From contig NC_092312.1 in NCBI RefSeq assembly GCF_036785885.1, positions 25,066,001 to 25,130,000 on the forward strand: a DNA stretch of 64,000 nucleotides. The letters run 5' to 3'. The stretch comes from Coffea arabica. Its lineage: Eukaryota; Streptophyta; Magnoliopsida; Gentianales; Rubiaceae. Position 1 is the first letter of the stretch. Every line of letters begins with the position of its first letter. Under the pieces are notes generated by a model. The model had not been told where the DNA came from. It searched no databases and was given only the letters and a program-made list of their open reading frames with translations. The position numbers and the translations under genes were made by a program. Of this stretch, positions 48,393 through 58,632 are shown one piece after another.

Positions 48393-49604
48393 CTAGGCTA
48401 CCCCGCCCATTTGACGCTCCATCCGATCCATACGAGTGTCCATATGCTGCATCTGGAACCGGAGGGCGGCAAGCTGGCTGTCGACGGACGAAGATGGTGG
48501 AGGTGCCGAAGAGGATGGTCCGGGAACATCCGTGGAAGGACCTCCCGCCTCCGGGGCAGTAGATTTGGAAGCGCTGCGCTTCGGAGGAACAGAGATCGGC
48601 CCCGGGGGCGCGAACTGGAAAGTGCCATTCACCTGTCTCACAAGACCCATTTTCTCCAAACAAACCAAATCAAGGGGCTCCATAATACAAGCACGATGTA
48701 AATTATGATTATTCAAGTCCAAAACCCCAAGATTTACAGCTAACTGAGTGATAAAGAAGCCTAAGATTAATGGCTTATTTTTCTTACTTAGCACAGTTCG
48801 GAGGTGGAGGGCAAACCAGCTACCCAAATTGACCCTAGTCCGAGTGACCATGCACCAAACGAAAAAGAACTCGGGCTTGGTCAGAGTACAGGAGCTATCC
48901 TTCCTACCTGAGAAACTATAGGCCATGAATCTATGTAAATAACGATAGGCGGCGCTCTTAAGATAAGAAGCCTTAGACTGACTGGGGTCATAAACTTGTC
49001 GGTCAACCGACAAACCGCTCCAATAATCAAGGTAATGAGAGAAGAATGGCTCCGAGTATTCGCACACACTGCGCATATATTCCTCACTCTGGGAGTAGGG
49101 AATATCAATAAACCCAAGAGCCAAATTAAACTCAGTGATAGATTGGTTGAACTCTCTACCCATTAATCGAAACCTCACTACCCCAGGAATGGTAACGGAG
49201 AATTCATCAGGAATATTAAATTCAAAGGTAGCATAGAATTCCCACGTGAGTTCAGTAAAAGCAGGTTGATTGATAGAAGCATAGCGGGTCCAGCCTACGT
49301 TAGTCAAGTGCTGCGTGACCTCATCCCTCAAATTTAGCATATCAAGTGTAGGGTCATGGATGTATTTACAAGGAATTATTTTCCTTGTGCAAGTCGAGGC
49401 ATACCGCTCCTTGTCGGCAGCCCGGGTGAAGGTCAAATGGCCGCCAAAGTGGGCCGGAGAGGAGATATGAACCTCCCTATTCCGTCCAAGGCGGGTACGG
49501 GGCCCTCTAGGCCCAGTCGATGGCGCAGGTCCCTCTAAGGGGACCGTAGGCTGAGGGGTGGAAGTGGAGGGCTTGTTCTTGCCTTTGATTTTTGGTTTAG
49601 TCAT
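48393..49604 (-). CDS. Athila accessory ORF (ATHILA ORF-1-like plant transposon protein), 403 aa
   Basis: Open from ATG at 49604 (MTKPKIKGKNKPSTSTPQP) to a stop at 48393. The first 60 or so residues are Pro/Ser/Lys-rich. The globular middle carries HISSPAHFGGHLTF, RKIIPCKYIHDP, VGWTRYASINQPAF, FRLMGREFNQSITEFNLALG and FFVWCMVTRTRVNLGSW. This resembles the conserved plant protein of Athila elements (PF03078/PF20167-like by memory of the pattern). The end has a Pro/Ser linker and a possible short coiled coil (LAALRFQMQHMDTRMDRMERQM). It occupies the position where other Athila elements carry an env-like ORF, but I see no signal peptide or membrane helix. It is the only intact long ORF of the element. 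Its first 36 codons are copied into three chimeric ORFs of the array. Function unknown. Confidence 0.75.
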   Translation of the reverse strand: MTKPKIKGKNKPSTSTPQPTVPLEGPAPSTGPRGPRTRLGRNREVHISSPAHFGGHLTFTRAADKERYASTCTRKIIPCKYIHDPTLDMLNLRDEVTQHLTNVGWTRYASINQPAFTELTWEFYATFEFNIPDEFSVTIPGVVRFRLMGREFNQSITEFNLALGFIDIPYSQSEEYMRSVCEYSEPFFSHYLDYWSGLSVDRQVYDPSQSKASYLKSAAYRYLHRFMAYSFSGRKDSSCTLTKPEFFFVWCMVTRTRVNLGSWFALHLRTVLSKKNKPLILGFFITQLAVNLGVLDLNNHNLHRACIMEPLDLVCLEKMGLVRQVNGTFQFAPPGPISVPPKRSASKSTAPEAGGPSTDVPGPSSSAPPPSSSVDSQLAALRFQMQHMDTRMDRMERQMGGVA

Positions 49605-50034
49605 TGGGGAATGGAAAAGAGGGTAAAGTCAAGGTGAAGTTGGGTAAAATGGAGCGGTGGTTAATCAACAAAATAAGGGGTCCCCAAACACAGCTCCGCA
49701 CACCAACAATTGAACAAATAGCAACCAAACAGCCCAAAAATCAATTAAGTAGAATAACAATAAAAACTTCACCCAAAAACTAATTAAACGTGAAAACAAC
49801 AAGAATTCCCCCAATTACTTCAGATTCTACCCCAAAATTGAACAAATAGTCGTCAACCAACTATAGTTGATATCACAGCACTCAAATCAACCACAAAATA
49901 TCTGGCATCAGCTAATAATTTAAAAATATGTCCTCAGCTAATTAGAACTAATAATCTGGCCTCAGCTAATTAGGGACAGAAATTTAAAAAGAAATCACCG
50001 GAGGTTTGGAGTAGGCAATGGGTTTGGTGAAGTA

Positions 50035-50700
50035 TGGAGCAGAGGTGGTTTGGAGGTGTCCGCAGGTGCGCGAGGGCAGGCGCGCGCGGTCTGCGCGCAG
50101 GTGCAAGGCGGGCTCTGTACGCGCGCGGAGGAGGCGCGCGGTCTGGGTTTGACTGCGCGCTGGGGCTGCGCGCCTGGAGAGGAGCTGAAACCACGAACTG
50201 CTGGGCTTGGTCCGCTGAGGAGCTGGATCTGCGCACGGTCAAGTCGCGCAGGAAGCTGCTGATGGTTGCTGGTCCGTGCGCACTGCTGCGCAGAGAGGGA
50301 GAGGGACGTCGTGCGCTGGCTGCTCACAAAGCAAGCTGTTGGTGGACTGGCTGCCTGCTGCTCTGCGCGCGAGGGCTGGACTGGTGCTGCGGCTGCAGAG
50401 GAAGCTGCGCGCAGAGGACCTGCTGTTGGCGAGACGCGAGCGCGCGAGCGAGGCTGCTGCTCGCTGCTGCTGAGTTGCGCAGAGGGCGCGGCTGGGCGCG
50501 AGTGCTGCGCGCGGCGGCGTGGAGATCGTGCAGCTCCCTGAGCTGGCGGCTGCTGCTGGCAGCGGGTGCTCTGGCCGCTTGCTGCGCGCGGTGACTGCTG
50601 GAGCACAGCGGGCTCTGTACGCGCGCGGAGGAGCTGCTGGTGGCGAGATGCGGCTGGGCAGCGTGCGGGGATGGGCGGCGTGTGGCACAGGGCGTGCAAG
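50035..50700. other. GC-rich low-complexity block of array unit 1
   Basis: About 660 bp very rich in GCGCGC, CTGCTG and GAGGAG words, next to a ~100-bp GA-rich tract (50700-50790), inside otherwise AT-rich DNA. GGCTCTGTACGCGCGCGGAG occurs twice in it (near 50109 and 50608). Long frames are open on both strands (186 codons plus, 234 and 200 codons minus). They are compositionally biased and overlap each other, so I treat the block as non-coding. Copies start near 52103, 54172 and 56241. Confidence 0.75.
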
Positions 50701-50873
50701 GAGAAAAGAAGGAAGAAGAAGAAGAAAAAGAAAGAAAAGGGAGAAGAAAGGAAAAAGAAAAGAAAGGAGAAGGAGAAAAAGATTAGGGCTCCGGGTCTTT
50801 GAAAGTTTTCCTTTCTTCTTTTTTTTTTTGTTCAAGGGCAATTTGGTCTTTTTAACCCTTTTTTTTTTTTAAA

Positions 50874-51123
50874 CGTGACCACCTGGCATGGGCACGCGCA
50901 ACTGCCAGAGAGTCCGCAGAATCTGAACGAAAAGTTCTTCCCCTCAGGCGTGACCACCTGGCGTGGGCACGCTTAACTGCCATGAAGTCCGCAGAACCTG
51001 AGCGAAAATTGCCTCCGTCAGGCGTGACCATCTGACGTGGGCACGTCTAACTACTATGGAGTTCGCAGAACCTGAGCGAAAATTCTTTTTCCTCAGGCGT
51101 GACCACCTGGCGTGGGCACGCCT
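50874..51123. repeat. 74-75-bp minisatellite, four copies per array unit
   Basis: CGTGACCACCTGGCGTGGGCACG recurs in diverged form at 50874, 50949, 51023 and 51098, separated by CCGCAGAACCTGAGCGAAAA. The same four-copy block starts at 52943, 55012 and 57085 in the other units, giving 16 copies in all. Confidence 0.9.
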
Positions 51124-51279
51124 AACCGCTAATTCCCTGCCACCAAACATCAAACCATTAATTGACACTAACACTTAACTAAAACTTAAAAAATGCATGA
51201 AAACTAAAACAAATAGTCTTGAGTTGCCTCCCAAGTAGCGCCTTTTTTTAATGTCTTTGGCTAGATATGGCCAAGACCC

Positions 51280-51672
51280 TCAAGCAAGATCGAGTGGATC
51301 TTGGAGGTGTACAACTTCTACTTCTTCAAAAGCGAATCCCTCATAATAAGGCTTTAGGCGATGACCATTCTCCACGAACTTTTTCTCCGTTTTTAAACTT
51401 TGAATCTCCACTGCACCAAAATGAAACACATTAGAAACGACAAATGGACCAATCCACCGAGAACGCAACTTACCGGGAAAAAGTTTAAGTCTCGAGTGAT
51501 ACAAGAGGACTTTTGTCCCCACTACAAAAGATTTTCTGGAAACCTGTTGATCATGAAAGATTTTACGGGGCCCTCTAGGCCCAGTTGATGGCGCAGGTCC
51601 CTCTAAGGGGACCGTAGGCTGAGGGGTGGAAGTGGAGGGCTTGTTCTTGCCTTTGATTTTTGGTTTAGTCAT
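51280..51672 (-). pseudogene. Chimeric 130-codon ORF 1 (accessory ORF start + integrase tail)
   Basis: The first 36 codons are those of the 403-codon ORF (MTKPKIKGKN...GPRGPR). The rest is the integrase C-terminal tail ([20 protein letters not shown], then SRWIGPFVV, ending DPLDLA). The fusion is in frame and open. It was created by the tandem duplication; whether it is translated is unknown. Confidence 0.8.
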
Positions 51673-53348
51673 TGGGGAATGGAAAAGAGGGCAAAGTCAA
51701 GGTGAAGTTGGGTAAAATGGAGCGGTGGTTAATCAACAAAATAAGGGGTCCCCAAACACAGCTCCGCACACCAACAATTGAACAAATAGCAACCAAACAG
51801 CCCAAAAATCAATTAAGTAGAATAACAATAAAAACTTCACCCAAAAACTAATTAAACGTGAAAACAACAAGAATTCCCCCAATTACTTCAGATTCTACCC
51901 CAAAATTGAACAAATAGTCGTCAACCAACTATAGTTGATATCACAGCACTCAAATCAACCACAAAATATCTGGCATCAGCTAATAATTTAAAAATATGTC
52001 CTCAGCTAATTAGAACTAATAATCTGGCCTCAGCTAATTAGGGACAGAAATTTAAAAAGAAATCACCGGAGGTTTGGAGTAGGCAATGGGTTTGGTGAAG
52101 TATGGAGCAGAGGTGGTTTGGAGGTGTCCGCAGGTGCGCGAGGGCAGGCGCGCGCGGTCTGCGCGCAGGTGCAAGGCGGGCTCTGTACGCGCGCGGAGGA
52201 GGCGCGCGGTCTGGGTTTGACTGCGCGCTGGGGCTGCGCGCCTGGAGAGGAGCTGAAACCACGAACTGCTGGGCTTGGTCCGCTGAGGAGCTGGATCTGC
52301 GCACGGTCAAGTCGCGCAGGAAGCTGCTGATGGTTGCTGGTCCGTGCGCACTGCTGCGCAGAGAGGGAGAGGGACGTCGTGCGCTGGCTGCTCACAAAGC
52401 AAGCTGTTGGTGGACTGGCTGCCTGCTGCTCTGCGCGCGAGGGCTGGACTGGTGCTGCGGCTGCAGAGGAAACTGCGCGCAGAGGACCTGCTGTTGGCGA
52501 GACGCGAGCGCGCGAGCGAGGCTGCTGCTCGCTGCTGCTGAGTTGCGCAGAGGGCGCGGCTGGGCGCGAGTGCTGCGCGCGGCGGCGTGGAGATCGTGCA
52601 GCTCCCTGAGCTGGCGGCTGCTGCTGGCAGCTGGTGCTCTGGCCGCTTGCTGCGCGCGGTGACTGCTGGAGCACAGCGGGCTCTGTACGCGCGCGGAGGA
52701 GCTGCTGGTGGCGAGACGCGGCTGGGCAGCGTGCGGGGATGGGCGGCGTGTGGCACAGGGCGTGCAAGGAGAAAAGAAGGAAGAAGAAGAAGAAAAAGAA
52801 AGAAAAGGGAGAAGAAAGGAAAAAGAAAAGAAAGGAGAAGGAGAAAAAGATTAGGGCTCCGGGTCTTTGAAAGTTTTCCTTTCTTCTTTTTTTTTTTGTT
52901 CAAGGGCAATTTGGTCTTTTTAACCCTTTTTTTTTTTTTAAACGTGACCACCTGGCATGGGCACGCGCAACTGCCAGAGAGTCCGCAGAATCTGAACGAA
53001 AAGTTCTTCCCCTCAGGCGTGACCACCTGGCGTGGGCACGCTTAACTGCCATGAAGTCCGCAGAACCTGAGCGAAAATTGCATCCGTCAGGCGTGACCAT
53101 CTGACGTGGGCACGTCTAACTACTATGGAGTTCGCAGAACCTGAGCGAAAATTCTTTTTCCTCAGGCGTGACCACCTGGCGTGGGCACGCCTAACCGCTA
53201 ATTCCCTGCCACCAAACATCAAACCATTAATTGACACTAACACTTAACTAAAACTTAAAAAATGCATGAAAACTAAAATAAATAGTCTTGAGTTGCCTCC
53301 CAAGTAGCGCCTTTTTTTAATGTTTTTGGCTAGATATGGCCAAGACCC

Positions 53349-53741
53349 TCAAGCAAGATCGAGTGGATCTTGGAGGTGTACAACTTCTACTTCTTCAAAA
53401 GCGAATCCCTCATAATAAGGCTTTAGGCGATGACCATTCTCCACGAACTTTTTCTCCGTTTTTAAACTTTGAATCTCCACTGCACCAAAATGAAACACAT
53501 TAGAAACGACAAATGGACCAATCCACCGAGAACGCAACTTACCGGGAAAAAGTTTAAGTCTCGAGTGATACAAGAGGACTTTTGTCCCCACTACAAAAGA
53601 TTTTCTGGAAACCTGTTGATCATGAAAGATTTTACGGGGCCCTCTAGGCCCAGTCGATGGCGCAGGTCCCTCTAAGGGGACCGTAGGCTGAGGGGTGGAA
53701 GTGGAGGGCTTGTTCTTGCCTTTGATTTTTGGTTTAGTCAT
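53349..53741 (-). pseudogene. Chimeric 130-codon ORF 2
   Basis: The same fusion as at 51280-51672, in array unit 2, with an identical predicted protein. Confidence 0.8.
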
Positions 53742-55417
53742 TGGGGAATGGAAAAGAGGGCAAAGTCAAGGTGAAGTTGGGTAAAATGGAGCGGTGGTTA
53801 ATCAACAAAATAAGGGGTCCCCAAACACAGCTCCGCACACCAACAATTGAACAAATAGCAACCAAACAGCCCAAAAATCAATTAAGTAGAATAACAATAA
53901 AAACTTCACCCAAAAACTAATTAAACGTGAAAACAACAAGAATTCCCCCAATTACTTCAGATTCTACCCCAAAATTGAACAAATAGTCGTCAACCAACTA
54001 TAGTTGATATCACAGCACTCAAATCAACCACAAAATATCTGGCATCAGCTAATAATTTAAAAATATGTCCTCAGCTAATTAGAACTAATAATCTGGCCTC
54101 AGCTAATTAGGGACAGAAATTTAAAAAGAAATCACCGAAGGTTTGGAGTAGGCAATGGGTTTGGTGAAGTATGGAGCAGAGGTGGTTTGGAGGTGTCCGC
54201 AGGTGCGCGAGGGCAGGCGCGCGCGGTCTGCGCGCAGGTGCAAGGCGGGCACTGTACGCGCGCGGAGGAGGCGCGCGGTCTGGGTTTGACTGCGCGCTGG
54301 GGCTGCGCGCCTGGAGAGGAGCTGAAACCACGAACTGCTGGGCTTGGTCCGCTGAGGAGCTGGATCTGCGCACGGTCAAGTCGCGCAGGAAGCTGCTGAT
54401 GGTTGCTGGTCCGTGCGCACTGCTGCGCAGAGAGGGAGAGGGACGTCGTGCGCTGGCTGCTCACAAAGCAAGCTGTTGGTGGACTGGCTGCCTGCTGCTC
54501 TGCGCGCGAGGGCTGGACTGGTGCTGCGGCTGCAGAGGAAGCTGCGCGCAGAGGACCTGCTGTTGGCGAGACGCGAGCGCGCGAGCGAGGCTGCTGCTCG
54601 CTGCTGCTGAGTTGCGCAGAGGGCGCGGCTGGGCGCGAGTGCTGCGCGCGGCGGCGTGGAGATCGTGCAGCTCCCTGAGCTGGCGGCTGCTGCTGGCAGC
54701 TGGTGCTCTGGCCGCTTGCTGCGCGCGGTGACTGCTGGAGCACAGCGGGCTCTGTACGCGCGCGGAGGAGCTGCTGGTGGCGAGACGCGGTTGGGCAGCG
54801 TGCGGGGATGGGCGGCGTGTGGCACAGGGCGTGCAAGGAGAAAAGAAGGAAGAAGAAGAAGAAAAAGAAAGAAAAGGGAGAAGAAAGGAAAAAGAAAAGA
54901 AAGGAGAAGGAGAAAAAGATTAGGGCTCCGGGTCTTTGAAAGTTTTCCTTTCTTCTTTTTTTTTTTGTTCAAGGGCAATTTGGTCTTTTTAACCCTTTTT
55001 TTTTTTTTAAACGTGACCACCTGGCATGGGCACGCGCAACTGCCAGAGAGTCCGCAGAATCTGAACGAAAAGTTCTTCCCCTCAGGCGTGACCACCTGGC
55101 GTGGGCACGCTTAACTGCAATGAAGTCCGCAGAACCTGAGCGAAAATTGCCTCCGTCAGGCGTGACCATCTGACGTGGGCACATCTAACTACTATGGAGT
55201 TCGCAGAACCTGAGCGAAAATTCTTTTTCCTCAGGCGTGACCACCTGGCGTGGGCACGCCTAACCGCTAATTCCCTGCCACCAAACATCAAACCATTAAT
55301 TGACACTAACACTTAACTAAAACTTAAAAAATGCATGAAAACTAAAACAAATAGTCTTGAGTTGCCTCCCAAGTAGCGCCTTTTTTTAATGTGTTTGGCT
55401 AGATATGGCCAAGACCC

Positions 55418-55810
55418 TCAAGCAAGATCGAGTGGATCTTGGAGGTGTACAACTTCTACTTCTTCAAAAGCGAATCCCTCATAATAAGGCTTTAGGCGAT
55501 GACCATTCACCACGAACTTTTTCTCCGTTTTTAAACTTTGAATCTCCACTGCACCAAAATGAAACACATTAGAAACGACAAATGGACCAATCCACCGAGA
55601 ACGCAACTTACCGGGAAAAAGTTTAAGTCTCGAGTGATACAAGAGGACTTTTGTCCCCACTACAAAAGATTTTCTGGAAACCTGTTGATCATGAAAGATT
55701 TTACGGGGCCCTCTAGGCCCAGTCGATGGCGCAGGTCCCTCTAAGGGGACCGTAGGCTGAGGGGTGGAAGTGGAGGGCTTGTTCTTGCCTTTGATTTTTG
55801 GTTTAGTCAT
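55418..55810 (-). pseudogene. Chimeric 130-codon ORF 3
   Basis: The same fusion in array unit 3, with one residue change (FVVNG in place of FVENG). The underlying A/T variant is shared with unit 4, suggesting that units 3 and 4 are the closest pair. Confidence 0.8.
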
Positions 55811-57579
55811 TGGGGAATGGAAAAGAGGGCAAAGTCAAGGTGAAGTTGGGTAAAATGGAGCGGTGATTAATCAACAAAATAAGGGGTCCCCAAACACAGC
55901 TCCGCACACCAACAATTGAACAAATAGCAACCAAACAGCCCAAAAATCAATTAAGTAGAATAACAATAAAAACTTCACCCAAAAACTAATTAAACGTGAA
56001 AACAACAAGAATTCCCCCAATTACTTCAGATTCTACCCCAAAATTGAACAAATAGTCGTCAACCAACTATAGTTGATATCACAGCACTCAAATCAACCAC
56101 AAAATATCTGGCATCAGCTAATAATTTAAAAATATGTCCTCAGCTAATTAGAACTAATAATCTGGCCTCAGCTAATTAGGGACAGAAATTTAAAAAGAAA
56201 TCACCGGAGGTTTGGAGTAGGCAATGGGTTTGGTGAAGTATGGAGCAGAGGTGGTTTGGAGGTGTCCGCAGGTGCGCGAGGGCAGGCGCGCGCGGTCTGC
56301 GCGCAGGTGCAAGGCGGGCTCTGTACGCGCGCGGAGGAGGCGCGCGGTCTGGGTTTGACTGCGCGCTGGGGCTGCGCGCCTGGAGAGGAGCTGAAACCAC
56401 GAACTGCTGGGCTTGGTCCGCTGAGGAGCTGGATCTGCGCACGGTCAAGTCGCGCAGGAAGCTGCTGATGGTTGCTGGTCCGTGCGCACTGCTGCGCAGA
56501 GAGGGAGAGGGACGTCGTGCGCTGGCTGCTCACAAAGCAAGCTGTTGGTGGACTGGCTGCCTGCTGCTCTGCGCGCGAGGGCTGGACTGGTGCTGCGGCT
56601 GCAGAGGAAGCTGCGCGCAGAGGACCTGCTGTTGGCGAGACGCGAGCGCGCGAGCGAGGCTGCTGCTCGCTGCTGCTGAGTTGCGCAGAGGGCGCGGCTG
56701 GGCGCGAGTGCTGCGCGCGGCGGCGTGGAGATCGTGCAGCTCCCTGAGCTGGCGGCTGCTGCTGGCAGCTGGTGCTCTGGCCGCTTGCTGCGCGCGGTGA
56801 CTGCTGGAGCACAGCGGGCTCTGTACGCGCGCGGAGGAGCTGCTGGTGGCGAGACGCGGCTGGGCAGCGTGCGGGGATGGGCGGCGTGTGGCACAGGGCG
56901 TGCAAGGAGAAAAGAAGGAAGAAGAAGAAGAAAAAGAAAGAAAAGGGAGAAGAAAGGAAAAAGAAAAGAAAGGAGAAGGAGAAAAAGATTAGGGCTCCGG
57001 GTCTTTGAAAGTTTTCCTTTCTTCTTTTTTTTTTTGTTCAAGGGCAATTTGGTCTTTTTAACCCTTTTTTTTTTTTTTTTTAAACGTGACCACCTGGCAT
57101 GGGCACGCGCAACTGCCAGAGAGTCCGCAGAATCTGAACGAAAAGTTCTTCCCCTCAGGCGTGACCACCTGGCGTGGGCACGCTTAACTGCCATGAAGTC
57201 CGCAGAACCTGAGCGAAAATTGCCTCCGTCAGGCGTGACCATCTGACGTGGGCACGTCTAACTACTATGGAGTTCGCAGAACCTGAGCGAAAATTCTTTT
57301 TTCTCAGGCGTGACCACCTGGCGTGGGCACGCCTAACCGCTAATTCCCTGCCACCAAACATCAAACCATTAATTGACACTAACACTTAACTAAAACTTAA
57401 AAAATGCATGAAAACTAAAACAAATAGTCTTGAGTTGCCTCCCAAGTAGCGCCTTTTTTTAATGTCTTTGGCTAGACATGGCCAAGACCCTCAAGCAAGA
57501 TCGAGTGGATCTTGGAGGTGTACAACTTCTACTTATTCAAAAGCGAATCCCTCATAATAAGGCTTTAGGCGATGACCAT

Positions 57580-58608
57580 TCACCACGAACTTTTTCTGGA
57601 AACCTGTTGATCATGAAAGATTTTACTCTTTTCCTTATAGATCGTGGCATTCTCATATGCTTCATTTTTTATTTCCTCTAACTCTTGTAGCTGCAATTTC
57701 TTTTGGACCCCTGCTTCGTCTAATTCCATGTTACACTGCTTCACTGCCCAAAACGCCTTGTGTTCGAACTCCACGGGAAGATGGCAAGCCTTACCGAAGA
57801 CAAGTCTATACGGAAACATCCCAATCGGCGTCTTATACGCGGTTCTGTATGCCCATAGTACGTCTTCTAGTTTTAAACTCCAATCCTTCCTATCCGGACG
57901 CACCATCTTCTCCAAGATCGACTTGATTTTCCTGTTTGACACTTCGGCCTGACCGTTTGCCTGCGGGTGATACGGTGTGGAAACCTTATGGAGTACACCG
58001 TATTTTCGAAACAAGGCAGTGATAGTCTTGTTGCAGAGATGTGTCCCTCTATCACTAACTACAGCTCTTGGCATTCCAAAACGGACAAAGATATTAGACT
58101 TTAAGAACTCTGCAACCACTCTAGAATCATTAGTACGGGTGGCTTTGGCTTCCACCCATTTAGAGACATAATCTACAGCAAGTAAAATGTATAGGAAACC
58201 AAAAGATGAGAGAAAAGGACCCATAAAATCTATCCCTCACACATCAAAAATTTCAACAAACAACATGGGGGTTTGAAGCATTTGGTCCCTACGAAAAATA
58301 TTCCCCACCCTTTGACACCTATCACAGGATTTACAGAATAAATAAGCATCTTTGAATAGGGTAGGCCAGTAAAAGTCACTCTCTAACACTTTGCGAGCTG
58401 TTCGCTTGGGCCCAAAATGCCCTCCACATGCAAATGAATGATAGAAATTTAAAATAGAGTGGAACTCACCTGCACTCACACATCTTCTTAGAATTTGATC
58501 CGAACATTGTCTCCAAAGGTACGGGTCGTCCCAAATGTAATATTTAGCATCACTTTTCAACTTGTCTCTCTTAGCCTTTGACCACCCTGCAGGCACTTGA
58601 TTAGTCAC
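57580..58608 (-). pseudogene. Athila integrase, interrupted
   Basis: The N-terminal zinc-binding region (58608-58237) has HSFACGGHFGPKRTARKVL and the CKSCDRCQRVGNI cysteine pair. The catalytic core (58224 on) has [29 protein letters not shown] and the [13 protein letters not shown] region. Two nonsense codons interrupt it: a TAG just upstream of 58608 and a TGA at about 58236, both where the family normally has tryptophan. The C-terminal tail is lost here through the 151-bp deletion in array unit 4, although copies of it survive in units 1-3. Confidence 0.9.
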
Positions 58609-58632
58609 TAAGAAATTTACTAAATCGGCATA

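Larger units (their letters stand above)
49499..57626 (-). repeat. Four-unit tandem array of a ~2,069-bp segment inside the Athila element
   Basis: Units are 49499-51566 (2,068 bp), 51567-53635 (2,069), 53636-55704 (2,069) and 55705-57626 (1,922). Each contains, on the minus strand, an integrase C-terminal tail, a 74-75-bp minisatellite, a purine/pyrimidine tract, a GC-rich block, an AT-rich spacer and the start of the 403-codon ORF. Junctions fuse the integrase tail to the ORF start at the trinucleotide TAC, which is present at both parental breakpoints (57624-57626 and 49496-49498); this points to microhomology-mediated duplication. Units differ by only a handful of bases. The integrase-proximal unit has a 151-bp deletion between TTTTCT words and a poly(T) run about 4 bases longer. 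Confidence 0.93.

Noticed and set aside
50034..50594. 186-codon plus-strand frame in the GC-rich block (and copies at 52102, 54171, 56240)
   Set aside because: It overlaps longer minus-strand frames, its composition is simply that of GC-rich repeats (Ala/Arg/Gly/Cys), and it lies antisense to the element. GC richness alone removes stop codons.
49995..50841. 234- and 200-codon minus-strand frames in the same block
   Set aside because: Two frames of the same strand are open at once with low-complexity Ser/Pro/Arg/Ala content and poly-Lys/poly-Leu ends from the GA tract. No domain is visible.
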